Both the position numbers and the translations under genes were made by a program. A model generated the notes under the pieces. It searched no databases. It was not told the DNA's origin and was given only the letters and a program-made list of their open reading frames with translations. A stretch of DNA of 7,726 nt, taken from contig CAYNFH010000274.1 of the NCBI GenBank assembly GCA_964396385.1, positions 1-7,726 on the forward strand, in the 5' to 3' direction. Below are positions 1-6,209 of this stretch, piece by piece (position 1 is the first letter of the stretch; each line of letters begins with the position of its first letter). This DNA is from CAYNFH01 sp964396385 (GTDB lineage Bacteria; Armatimonadota; Chthonomonadetes; Chthonomonadales; CAJBBX01).

Positions 1-70
1 CCTGGCCGGGGGCGCGGGGGGCCCGGCCGCCGCCCCCTCGCGGTTTGTTGGGGGGGGGGGCGGGGGGGTG
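1..70. other. low-complexity G/C run, probable degraded contig end
   Basis: Bases 51-60 are all G, 61 is C, and 62-68 are all G; the flanking 50 bases are almost pure G/C. On the minus strand the coding frame becomes a Pro run here, where the family should read like the upstream paralogue (WPGHVP... then ALYRNNHDGTFTDV). The bases at 35-50 read AACAAACCGCGAGGGGG on the minus strand, resembling a corrupted codon string for NNRDGTF. I infer base-calling or assembly error rather than real divergence. Confidence 0.6.
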
Positions 71-377
71 TGGGCCACGCGGGCCAGGGGGAGGAGTTTA
101 CGAGGAGGATGTCCTGGTAGCCGTCCCGGTCGTAGTCTATGAAGGCGCAGCCGGAGCCGAAGGTCTCCGGATAGTAGAACTGTCCATTTGCCCCGTTAAC
201 ATGCTGGAAGTGGATGCCCGCCTGCTGTGTGACATCGGTGAACGCGTCTTGCGCGATTGGGGCACGTGCGGCAGAAGGGACCGTCGAGTTGCCGCCCGCC
301 GCGTGATGCGCACAGCCGGACATCAGCGCGACGGCGCAGGCGGCCAGTATTGCGGCTGCACCACGTGGCAGCTCCAC
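1..377 (-). CDS. CRTAC1-like FG-GAP lipoprotein, 3' part cut by window edge
   Basis: This frame has no stop from the GTG at 377 to the left edge (125 codons). The start overlaps the stop of the upstream gene by one base (TAGTG), and a GGGGA ribosome site lies 5 bases upstream, so translational coupling is likely. Residues 1-22 read as a lipoprotein signal: R5, a hydrophobic stretch, then LMSGC with the lipid-acceptor Cys at 22. After a short Ala/Ser-rich linker come FTDVTQQAGIHFQHVNG, a YYPETFGSGCAFIDYD segment and the first calcium-binding loop DYDRDGYQD, which is the standard opening of CRTAC1/ASPIC-UnbV family proteins. It closely matches residues 88-140 of the gene upstream, so the pair is a tandem duplication. 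A role as an envelope-anchored beta-propeller that binds a ligand or partner is inferred from the family. Beyond residue ~101 (below base ~75) the reading is unreliable because of a G-run. Confidence 0.85.
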   Translation of the reverse strand, partial: MELPRGAAAILAACAVALMSGCAHHAAGGNSTVPSAARAPIAQDAFTDVTQQAGIHFQHVNGANGQFYYPETFGSGCAFIDYDRDGYQDILLVNSSPWPAWPTPPRPPPQQTARGRRPGPPRPRP

Positions 378-3352
378 TACTGTCCCCGATTCAGTTCCGC
401 GGTGATCGCGGCGACACGCTGGAGGAGAGCCGGATCGGCGTGCCGTTGGCGCAGGAGGCGCCTGGTCTGCTCCAGGGCTTGGCGCGCGCCCCGGCGGTCG
501 CCGCTGCGCAGGAGGTACGCGGCCAACTGATAGCGCGCGTCGGGGCTGTCCGGGTTGCGCTCCACCTCCTGTTGGTAGAACGCCCCTTGCATCCGCGCAT
601 CCTCCTGCGCGCGCAGCAACGCGAAGCGGGCGCGGGCCTTGCGCGCCTCCTCCGTCTTGCCCAGCTTTTGAAGGACCTCCGCCAGGGAATAGTAGGCGCC
701 CCACGCATTCGGGGCCAACCGCACGGATGTCTCCAGCTCCTGCATCGCGGCTCCGTTATCCCCCTTGCGCATGGCGCAAAGGCCCAGATAGTAGTGAGCG
801 GCGGCGGGCTCCGGGGTGCCGGTATCCAGGGCCGCCTGAAGCTCGGCGCGCGCGCGGTCGGTCATTTCAGGAGAGGCCGTGCGCCGGAAGTAGACCTGGC
901 CGAGGGCGAAGTGGTACATGCCGTTCTGAGGGGAGAGCCGGATGGCTTCCTGAAGCGCCTTTTCGGCCTCGTCAAGGCGCGCCAGCTTATAGAGCAGCGT
1001 ACCGCGTATATAGTGCGCGTAGTGGTTGCCGGGCACCATGGCGCTGTAGCGGCTGAGAGCCACTATGGCTTTGTTCAGCTCCAGCGCCTGAGGATACAGC
1101 ATGCCCAGGTTGTACTGGTACTGCGCGACATCAGGACGCAGCGCCGCCGCCCGCTCCAGAGCGCCGACGGCCGCTCTCACATTGTGCTCCGCATAGTAGA
1201 CGTCGGCGACGCGCGCCCACCCCACGGAAGGATCCGCCCCGTGGTCGATCTCCTGCTGGAACTCTTTGAGGGCGGCCGGATACCGCTTCTGCTTCATGTA
1301 GGCGATACCCAGGTAGTCGCGAGCCAGCGCCGAGTCAGGTTGCACCTTCACCGCATACTCAAAGGCCCGGATCGCCGCCGCCATGTCTCCCCGGCTCAGC
1401 GCGCCGATACCCTGCTGCAGCGCCGCGGCGCAGGCGGGAGATGGGGGCCGCTCGGGGCCCCGCACAGGCGCAGCAGACGCGGCGCGCGCAGGGGACGCTG
1501 GAGCGCCATGGGACTGTCCCTCGGTCAAGGCCAGGATGCGATCCGCCGGGACGGGTCCCCACGTCTCCTCTTTGCCGTCCGGCCAGCGCACCGTGATCCG
1601 GCTGACCTCCGCGCTAGATCCCATCCCGAAAACGAGGCGCGGGTCGCTCGCCGAGAGGTAGCTGGAGCCGCTGTGGACATAGCCCGTACGGGTCACGGCG
1701 CCTGCCGTTACGGACACGTACGCTCCGAAACCGTCGCGGTTGCTCTTCGTTCCGGTTAGCCGTACCTCCAGCCAGTGGTTGGGCGTCTGCGTATCGTTCT
1801 GCAGGAGGCGCGGAGCGCCGATGTTGGGAATGAGGAGCAGGTCCGGCTTACCGTCGTTGTTGAAGTCACCCAGGCACGCGCCCCGCCCCACCATCGGCTC
1901 CGTGATCCCCGGTCCCGCCTGCCGCGAAACGTCGGCGAACGAGCCCGCGCCCTTATTGCGCATCAGCAGGTTTGGCTGCGGATAGCTCTGGTTGGGAAAC
2001 GTGCGGGAGATGGTGTCCTCGATGTCGCCGTTGGTGGCGAAGAGATCGGGCCAGCCATCGTCATCGAAGTCGCCGAACAGCACGCCGAAGGTCACATAGG
2101 GATAGCTCGGCTGAAAGACGCCCACCGGCTGAGCCCTATCCATGTACGGCGGCGGGCCGCCGGCGTCATAGAACGCCATCCCCTCGAAGCTGAAATCGCC
2201 GATGGCAATGCCGAGCCCACCGTCGTTGCGATAGTCCGCCGCATCGACGCCCATGCCCGCGCGCTCGTGGCCCGTCCGGTCATAGGCCATTCCGCTGGGC
2301 ACGCCGATCTCCCGGAACGTCCCATTCCCGTTGTTGCGGAAGACGAACGTAGGCTCCATGTCGTTGGCCGCGATCAGGTCCGGACGGCCATCGCGATCCA
2401 CGTCGCATACGCACACTGCCAGCGCCTTGGAGCCGGAATTGAGGACGCCGGACTCCTTGCTTGCGTCCCGGAACCGGCCGTTCCCATCGTTATGGTAGAG
2501 GCGGCAAGACTCGCCCGTATAGACGGACGGGCGGCAGTAGACCTTTGCGGTGGACCCGCAGAAGACATCGGTCTGCGGCGACCACTTGACGTAGTGGCAG
2601 ACGAACAGGTCGCTCTTGCCGTCACCGTCGTAGTCCACCCAGGCGGCAGATGTGGACCACCCCACGTCGCGTATGCCGCTTGATTCCGTCACGTCCACGA
2701 ACTTGCGGCCCCCATGGCCGTCCGCGACGTTATGGAGGAGCCGGCTCTTCCCGACGGCGGTTATGAACAGGTCCTCGTACCCGTCGTTGTCATAGTCGCC
2801 GACCGCGACGCCCATCCCCTGCGCCGGCACGTCCAGGCCGGCCTGCCTGGTGACGTCGGTAAACGTGCCGTCGTGGTTGTTCCGGTAGAGCGCCGGCATA
2901 GGATGCGCGGCTCCGGCGGGTACGTGGCCGGGCCAGTAGTCGCCGTTGATGAGCAGGACGTCCATCCAGCCATCATTATCGTAGTCCAGGAACGCCCCGC
3001 CGCCTCCCATGGTTTCCGGCATCCACTTCTTGCCACCCGCCCCGTTAACGCGCGACCAGTTCAGTCCGGCAGCCCGGGTGACGTTCTGGAAGTGGATGAC
3101 CGGAGAAGCGGCGGTCCGGGCGGCAGTCGATTTCGCGGCGCACCCCCCTATACCGGGGCCCGCGAGGGCGGCCGCGAAAAGCGCCACGCTCCGGAGGAGG
3201 CAGGAGGGGGAACCTCCCCCTAACCCCCTCCTTACCAAGGAGGGGGAACCCCGCGGCGGCGTGAAGCTCCCTCCCCTTACGAAGGGGAGGGTTGGGGAGG
3301 GGTTCCGGCAGACGCGGTACCTGGCGTTCGCGAGGACGGGCCGCATGCACAT
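377..3352 (-). CDS. CRTAC1/ASPIC-UnbV FG-GAP lipoprotein fused to C-terminal TPR array
   Basis: The maximal frame is 991 residues, stop TAG at 379-377. Residues 84-520 form an FG-GAP propeller with calcium loops of DxDxDGxxD type at D123, D186, D240, D317, D428 and, with Asn at position 3, D496; the loop at D373 is degenerate. Residues 525-612 match the ASPIC/UnbV domain (NHWLEVRLTG, DGFGAYVSVTAG, DPRLVFGMG, VRWPDGKEE). After an Ala/Pro linker (615-640), residues 642-985 carry roughly eight TPR-like helical pairs. Residues 54-71 (R54, hydrophobic run, IGGC) look like a lipoprotein signal with Cys71. The true start is uncertain: ATG 3352 has no clear ribosome site and residues ~17-49 are encoded by a repeat element; GTG 3187 would skip it but gives a short signal with no basic residue. 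Likely role (inferred): an envelope-anchored propeller with a TPR scaffold for protein partners. Confidence 0.9.
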   Translation of the reverse strand: MCMRPVLANARYRVCRNPSPTLPFVRGGSFTPPRGSPSLVRRGLGGGSPSCLLRSVALFAAALAGPGIGGCAAKSTAARTAASPVIHFQNVTRAAGLNWSRVNGAGGKKWMPETMGGGGAFLDYDNDGWMDVLLINGDYWPGHVPAGAAHPMPALYRNNHDGTFTDVTRQAGLDVPAQGMGVAVGDYDNDGYEDLFITAVGKSRLLHNVADGHGGRKFVDVTESSGIRDVGWSTSAAWVDYDGDGKSDLFVCHYVKWSPQTDVFCGSTAKVYCRPSVYTGESCRLYHNDGNGRFRDASKESGVLNSGSKALAVCVCDVDRDGRPDLIAANDMEPTFVFRNNGNGTFREIGVPSGMAYDRTGHERAGMGVDAADYRNDGGLGIAIGDFSFEGMAFYDAGGPPPYMDRAQPVGVFQPSYPYVTFGVLFGDFDDDGWPDLFATNGDIEDTISRTFPNQSYPQPNLLMRNKGAGSFADVSRQAGPGITEPMVGRGACLGDFNNDGKPDLLLIPNIGAPRLLQNDTQTPNHWLEVRLTGTKSNRDGFGAYVSVTAGAVTRTGYVHSGSSYLSASDPRLVFGMGSSAEVSRITVRWPDGKEETWGPVPADRILALTEGQSHGAPASPARAASAAPVRGPERPPSPACAAALQQGIGALSRGDMAAAIRAFEYAVKVQPDSALARDYLGIAYMKQKRYPAALKEFQQEIDHGADPSVGWARVADVYYAEHNVRAAVGALERAAALRPDVAQYQYNLGMLYPQALELNKAIVALSRYSAMVPGNHYAHYIRGTLLYKLARLDEAEKALQEAIRLSPQNGMYHFALGQVYFRRTASPEMTDRARAELQAALDTGTPEPAAAHYYLGLCAMRKGDNGAAMQELETSVRLAPNAWGAYYSLAEVLQKLGKTEEARKARARFALLRAQEDARMQGAFYQQEVERNPDSPDARYQLAAYLLRSGDRRGARQALEQTRRLLRQRHADPALLQRVAAITAELNRGQ
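3209..3306. repeat. paired-hairpin REP/BIME- or MITE-like element
   Basis: The ends are GGAACC (3209-3214) and GGTTCC (3301-3306). Inside are two perfect 10-base stems with 3-base loops. The first is CCCCCTCCTT 3224-3233 with AAGGAGGGGG 3237-3246 (loop ACC). The second is CCCTCCCCTT 3269-3278 with AAGGGGAGGG 3282-3291 (loop ACG). Flanks of the two units (CTCCCCCTAACC, and GGTTGGGGAGGGG) are near inverted copies, so the element is two units in inverted orientation around a ~20-base GC-rich spacer. This resembles the dispersed repeats often mistranslated as NPLLTKEG / PSLVRRGLGGG in many bacteria. It contains the stop codon of the TPR gene and reads through in frame in the next gene. Confidence 0.8.
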
Positions 3353-4704
3353 TTGCCCGGGGCGTTGGGCAGGGTGGGTGGCGCGAGGCCGAATTTCCGG
3401 TAGAACGCGGTCAATTCCCGGCGAATGGCGTCCGAACCGGGCGAAAGGCAGTACGCCGCCTGGAGCTCTGTGAGCGCCTGCGGGAACTGGCCGGCTCCCA
3501 TGTAGTGCTTCGCCAGTACGGTGCGGGTTGCGGGGTCCGTTGGATGCGCATCGCGGCGCGTGGTCAGGAGCGCCTCCTCCTTGTCCCTGGCCAGAAGCTG
3601 CTGAGCGATCCGCTCCTGCTCGGCTCCCGCCTGGTTTTCGCCAAGGTGGGAATAGGCGTAGGCCAACTGCAGCCGGCCGGCTGCCGAGTCCGAGGCTATG
3701 GCCAGAAGCTTGCCGTAGACATAAGCGGCCTGATGGTACTGCCCATGGTCCTGGTAGAAGCCTCCCAGCCGCAGGAAGGATGCGGCGTTGTGTGGATCGT
3801 GCTGGCCAGCCAGCAGGAGGGACTGTTCCACCGAAGCCGGATCGTTCTGAGGGAGCAAGGGGTTCAGCCGAAGATCCGCCAGGGCGCCGAGGGCCTCCGC
3901 GTTGTCCGGATGCGCCGCCAGCACCTTTTCAAGCAGCGTACGCGCTTCGGCCAGCCGGCCCATCTTGCCCAGAAGACGCGCCACGGCGACCGCTGCGGAC
4001 GGGTCTTCCGGCGCGGCGCCGGCGGCAGACTGCGCCAGTTCCAGAGCCCGCCGGATCTCCGCCCGTGCTTCAAACTCATTTGCCAGGGCCAGGCGTCCCC
4101 GCTCGTCACCGGCAGGAACCGCCGATACGCCACGCTCCAGGGTTTTGAGGGCCGCCTCTCTTTCCCCGTGGAGATACTGGACCCGGCTGAGGCCGACGTA
4201 GCCGGTCGCATCGGCGGGCGCGCGGGCTATGAGGTCGCCATAGGTCCGGAGCGCGCTGGAGAAGAGGCCGAGCTGCGCCTGGCAGCGGGCCAGCACGTCC
4301 AGGACGGCGGCAGGCGGAGGTTGAGAGCTCGACCCGATGGCCGCCTGGATCTCGTCGCATGCCGTGAGGAGGTCCCCCACCGGAGTTGCCGCCTGAGCGA
4401 CTCGCAGGTGGGCAGCCAGGTCGCTGCTCCGCGCCCGGGCGGCCATCTGCAGGTCGCGCACCTGGCGCAGACCGGCCTGCATTCTCGGGAAGCCGTCGGA
4501 GGGTAGCGGCGGCGGGGCGCTAAGCGGAACGTCCGCGGAGAGGATGGGTTGAAGGGAAGATGAAGCCGGGCCGAGGAGGCGGCTCCGCGTTCGATAGGCA
4601 CGGAAAGCGAGAGCCGCCCCTATGAGAATCACGGCGACAAGGAGCCGGAACCGAACCGAGCGCATGGGGCTCCGGAGTTGAACCACGCCGCTGGACGGCG
4701 TCAT
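3277..4704 (-). CDS. membrane-anchored TPR protein
   Basis: This encodes 475 residues from ATG 4704. I chose this start because it overlaps the upstream stop as ATGA (4704-4701), typical of coupled operon genes; a second in-frame ATG at 4665, with GGAG four bases upstream, is an alternative. The frame itself extends upstream to 4881 but there overlaps the preceding gene. Residues 15-36 (MRSVRFRLLVAVILIGAALA...) form one N-terminal membrane anchor with basic residues on the N-terminal side. A Pro/Ser linker follows, then from about 75 to 435 a helical repeat array with TPR signatures, for example AATGYVGLSRVQYLHGEREA-like units and HNAASFLRLGGFYQDHGQYH. TPR arrays bind other proteins; the partner is unknown, but cotranscription with pilin-like and CRTAC1-like genes suggests an envelope complex. 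The last ~9 residues and the TAA stop come from the repeat element at 3209-3306, so the natural C-terminus may have been changed. Confidence 0.85.
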   Translation of the reverse strand: MTPSSGVVQLRSPMRSVRFRLLVAVILIGAALAFRAYRTRSRLLGPASSSLQPILSADVPLSAPPPLPSDGFPRMQAGLRQVRDLQMAARARSSDLAAHLRVAQAATPVGDLLTACDEIQAAIGSSSQPPPAAVLDVLARCQAQLGLFSSALRTYGDLIARAPADATGYVGLSRVQYLHGEREAALKTLERGVSAVPAGDERGRLALANEFEARAEIRRALELAQSAAGAAPEDPSAAVAVARLLGKMGRLAEARTLLEKVLAAHPDNAEALGALADLRLNPLLPQNDPASVEQSLLLAGQHDPHNAASFLRLGGFYQDHGQYHQAAYVYGKLLAIASDSAAGRLQLAYAYSHLGENQAGAEQERIAQQLLARDKEEALLTTRRDAHPTDPATRTVLAKHYMGAGQFPQALTELQAAYCLSPGSDAIRRELTAFYRKFGLAPPTLPNAPGKCACGPSSRTPGTASAGTPPQPSPS

Positions 4705-4958
4705 CTCGGCATGCGTGGGTTCCTGGATGGGCCAAAGCCCACTCCGGGCGTCATGGTCCCTGGCTTCGGCATGGTTGCAGGTGCGCCGCCCCGGCCGCCG
4801 GGAGAACCGCTGCCAAACGGATTCTGAACGGTCTGACCGGGTCCCGGAGTGGGCGTAGGCGTGCCCGCGACCCCTTTCCACAGGAAGTACCCTGCGATGA
4901 GCGCTACGACCACTATCACCCCGATGAACACAGGCGCTTTGATATTCTTTGCGTCCAC
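4701..4958 (-). CDS. small single-pass membrane protein with Pro/Gly-rich tail
   Basis: This encodes 85 residues from GTG 4958, preceded by AGGCAGG five bases upstream. The frame extends further up (ATG 5093), but that would overlap the pilin-like gene and the hairpin, so GTG 4958 is preferred. Residues 9-27 (PVFIGVIVVVALIAGYFLW) form one membrane segment after a short Lys-containing N-terminus (DAKNIK). The remainder is low-complexity TPTPTPGPG, then Gly/Pro/Arg-rich and probably disordered. The stop overlaps the next start as ATGA, so the two proteins are likely made in fixed ratio. I recognise no family. Its position between a pseudopilin and a membrane-anchored TPR protein suggests an accessory envelope component, but that is inference from context. 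Confidence 0.7.
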   Translation of the reverse strand: MDAKNIKAPVFIGVIVVVALIAGYFLWKGVAGTPTPTPGPGQTVQNPFGSGSPGGRGGAPATMPKPGTMTPGVGFGPSRNPRMPR

Positions 4959-4978
4959 TGTGGCCTGCCTTCCGGAGA

Positions 4979-5004
4979 GCTGCCCGGGAAGCGCCCCGGG
5001 CAGC
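4979..5004 (-). promoter_or_regulatory. intercistronic hairpin without U-tract
   Basis: A perfect 10-base inverted repeat, GCTGCCCGGG (4979-4988) and CCCGGGCAGC (4995-5004), with a 6-base loop. It lies 25 bases after the stop of the prepilin-like gene and 20 bases before the next start. On the minus strand no T-run follows, so a full intrinsic terminator is unlikely. It more probably marks an RNA 3' end or processing and stability point that lets the pilin-like gene be expressed above the downstream genes. Confidence 0.6.
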
Positions 5005-5028
5005 GCTCCAACACCAACGCTCGCCGCG

Positions 5029-5862
5029 CTACTGGCCCGCGCGCGGGAAGAAGTACAGAGGAGCGTTAGGCCGATTCCGGATGTCGGTCGCAACTGGCGT
5101 TCCGGTCGCCTCGGACGACGTGTAGTCCTGGTACTGTGCGTTGTCCTGCCCGTACTGCGGTGTCGGTCCCATGTAGAACTTGGCGTGCCCGTCCATTACG
5201 GCGTAGTTCATGCCCTTGGTATGGCGGCGCGACTCGGTCCAGTTATTGTCCCCGCCGCCGCCCCAGGTCTCCACGCAGCAGTCGTGGTTCTCGGCCAGCA
5301 TGATCTGCTGGGCGGGCTTGGCAATGGACGCCAGAGTGCCAATCGTGCCGACCTCTCCGGCCCAGCTCTTCCCTAGCGCCCACCATGCGGTCGTCACGTC
5401 GATGTTGGGCGCGTAGGAGGTCAGCGGCCACCGCCCCACGGGCATGTTGCCGTTGTCGCCGGTGGGATCGATGTTGGTCGCCGGATTGCCCGCCTCATCC
5501 GTCGGATAAGGCGCCGCGACGAGATAGTTCGGGCAGACGTAGATGCTGACTTTCGCGCGCAGGTCCTGGCTGTTGCTGCCGCCGTTCTTGACGTACGGGT
5601 CGATGTTGGTGAGCCAGTAGGTCTGGGGCCCGCCCGCGGGGCTGCGCTGGGCCGTCATCGGATTGGCCTCATCATAGTCCTGGACATACATCAGCCACCC
5701 CAGGTCCAACTGCTTCATGTTACTCAGACACGAGGTCTTGCGCGCCATTTCCCGCGCCTGCGCAAAGACCGGGAACAGGATAGCGGCCAGGATCGCAATG
5801 ATTGCGATAACTACAAGGAGCTCGATGAGGGTGAAGCCGAACCGACTGGATCTTTGGAACAT
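5029..5862 (-). CDS. prepilin-like protein with H-X9-DG motif (type IV pilin N-terminus, DUF1559-like)
   Basis: This encodes 277 residues; ATG 5862 has a strong ribosome site (AAGGGGAG, 6-base spacing). Residues 1-9 (MFQRSSRFG) are the basic prepilin leader, with predicted peptidase cleavage between G9 and F10 and the conserved Glu at mature position 5 (E14). Residues 10-34 form the hydrophobic assembly helix. After it come the conserved AREMARKTSCLSNMKQL segment and a variable globular domain with cysteines at 110, 195 and 196. The processing-associated H-X9-DG motif is complete: H214, D224-G225. Such proteins are made in many paralogues in Armatimonadota and Planctomycetota, and their function is mostly unknown; they are thought to be exported pseudopilin-type surface proteins. 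It is first in the apparent operon and is followed by a hairpin, which suggests higher expression than the genes after it. Confidence 0.95.
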   Translation of the reverse strand: MFQRSSRFGFTLIELLVVIAIIAILAAILFPVFAQAREMARKTSCLSNMKQLDLGWLMYVQDYDEANPMTAQRSPAGGPQTYWLTNIDPYVKNGGSNSQDLRAKVSIYVCPNYLVAAPYPTDEAGNPATNIDPTGDNGNMPVGRWPLTSYAPNIDVTTAWWALGKSWAGEVGTIGTLASIAKPAQQIMLAENHDCCVETWGGGGDNNWTESRRHTKGMNYAVMDGHAKFYMGPTPQYGQDNAQYQDYTSSEATGTPVATDIRNRPNAPLYFFPRAGQ

Positions 5863-5875
5863 GGTGTGCTCCCCT

Positions 5876-5939
5876 TATCCGGCGGCGTCCCCCGGGATCG
5901 CCGCCCTGGCGCGTGTGCCCGGCCACGAGCGGCCGGATA
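5876..5939 (-). promoter_or_regulatory. structured 5' leader of the prepilin-like gene
   Basis: Three inverted repeats are visible. CCGGCC/GGCCGG (5919-5924 and 5931-5936, 6-base loop) and GGCGGCG/CGCCGCC (5881-5887 and 5899-5905, 11-base loop) are local hairpins. TATCCGGC/GCCGGATA (5876-5883 and 5932-5939) is an 8-base long-range pairing whose arms overlap both local hairpins, so it excludes them. Its proximal arm ends at the first base of the AAGGGGAG ribosome site. A switch between the two states is possible, but GC-rich DNA makes chance hairpins common. Confidence 0.35.
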
Positions 5940-6012
5940 CATGAACAGAATCTAATACGGCCCAGTTGCCTGTTCGTCTCTAAGGACAGAATCCCCTGCT
6001 ACCGATTCTATC

Positions 6013-6042
6013 TCAATACGAACTTTTCTTTTCAGTTTGCAA
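6013..6042 (-). promoter_or_regulatory. weak candidate sigma70-type promoter for the minus-strand operon
   Basis: Read on the minus strand, TTGCAA (6042-6037) is followed after 18 bases by TATTGA (6018-6013). An alternative -10, TAGAAT, lies at 6010-6005 but has no -35 at proper distance. The A-rich spacer sits in the only A/T-rich part of the region. Matches are partial (4/6 and about 3/6), so this is only a candidate. If right, the leader would be roughly 140 bases and include the hairpins. Confidence 0.2.
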
Positions 6043-6108
6043 GTCCTCCACGGTGTTTCCCTGCGTGTTGGTGCAAGTTATCGGCCTGCTTCGGGACTCC
6101 TGCCTCCT

Positions 6109-6150
6109 CACTACTGACTACGGACTGCTGACTACGGACTACCGACCACA
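6109..6150. repeat. heptanucleotide tandem repeat, GACTACN x6 (imperfect)
   Basis: Six consecutive 7-base units: CACTACT, GACTACG, GACTGCT, GACTACG, GACTACC, GACCACA. It also reads as two near-identical 14-base units (6114-6127 and 6128-6141, 13/14 match). It resembles the short tandemly repeated heptamer sequences known between genes in filamentous cyanobacteria. It lies between the A/T-rich promoter stretch and the start of the plus-strand gene. Confidence 0.8.
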
Positions 6151-6209
6151 GGAAGCCTCCGGCCCTCCACCGAATCTCACCGCATTCCACGGCAGGAGGC
6201 CGCTTTCGG

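Larger units (their letters stand above)
5863..6209. other. divergent intergenic region
   Basis: These 347 bases lie between the two divergently transcribed genes. From left to right they hold the ribosome site and a GC-rich, hairpin-forming leader for the minus-strand operon (5869-5939), an A/T-richer stretch (about 5941-6060) where promoters are most likely, a heptamer tandem repeat (6109-6150), and the AGGAGG site (6194-6199) of the plus-strand gene. I see no credible small gene or structured RNA gene here. Confidence 0.7.

Noticed and set aside
257..1759. Open frame of 500 codons on the plus strand
   Set aside because: It is antisense to the TPR part of the CRTAC1-TPR gene. Its product is rich in Arg, His and Gly with no domain pattern, as expected for the complement of a GC-rich coding frame.
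1775..2683. Open frame of 302 codons on the plus strand
   Set aside because: It is antisense to the FG-GAP propeller. Its periodic Val/Ile-rich strings mirror the complements of the repeated calcium-loop codons.
3209..3306. CRISPR-like or terminator reading of the paired hairpins
   Set aside because: There are only two inverted units with no regular spacers, and no T-run follows on the minus strand. A dispersed paired-hairpin repeat explains it better.
3292..4506. Open frame of 404 codons on the plus strand
   Set aside because: It is antisense to the TPR gene, with no recognisable fold or signal and only a shadow of the repeat codons.
4705..4881. 59-residue N-terminal extension of the TPR protein (ATG 4881)
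   Set aside because: It overlaps the small membrane-protein gene over most of its length, has no signal or membrane features, and the ATGA overlap marks 4704 as the natural start.
4959..5093. N-terminal extension of the small membrane protein (ATG 5093)
   Set aside because: It would overlap the end of the prepilin-like gene and translate the intercistronic hairpin (LPGALPGQLS). GTG 4958 has a ribosome site and a sensible membrane topology.
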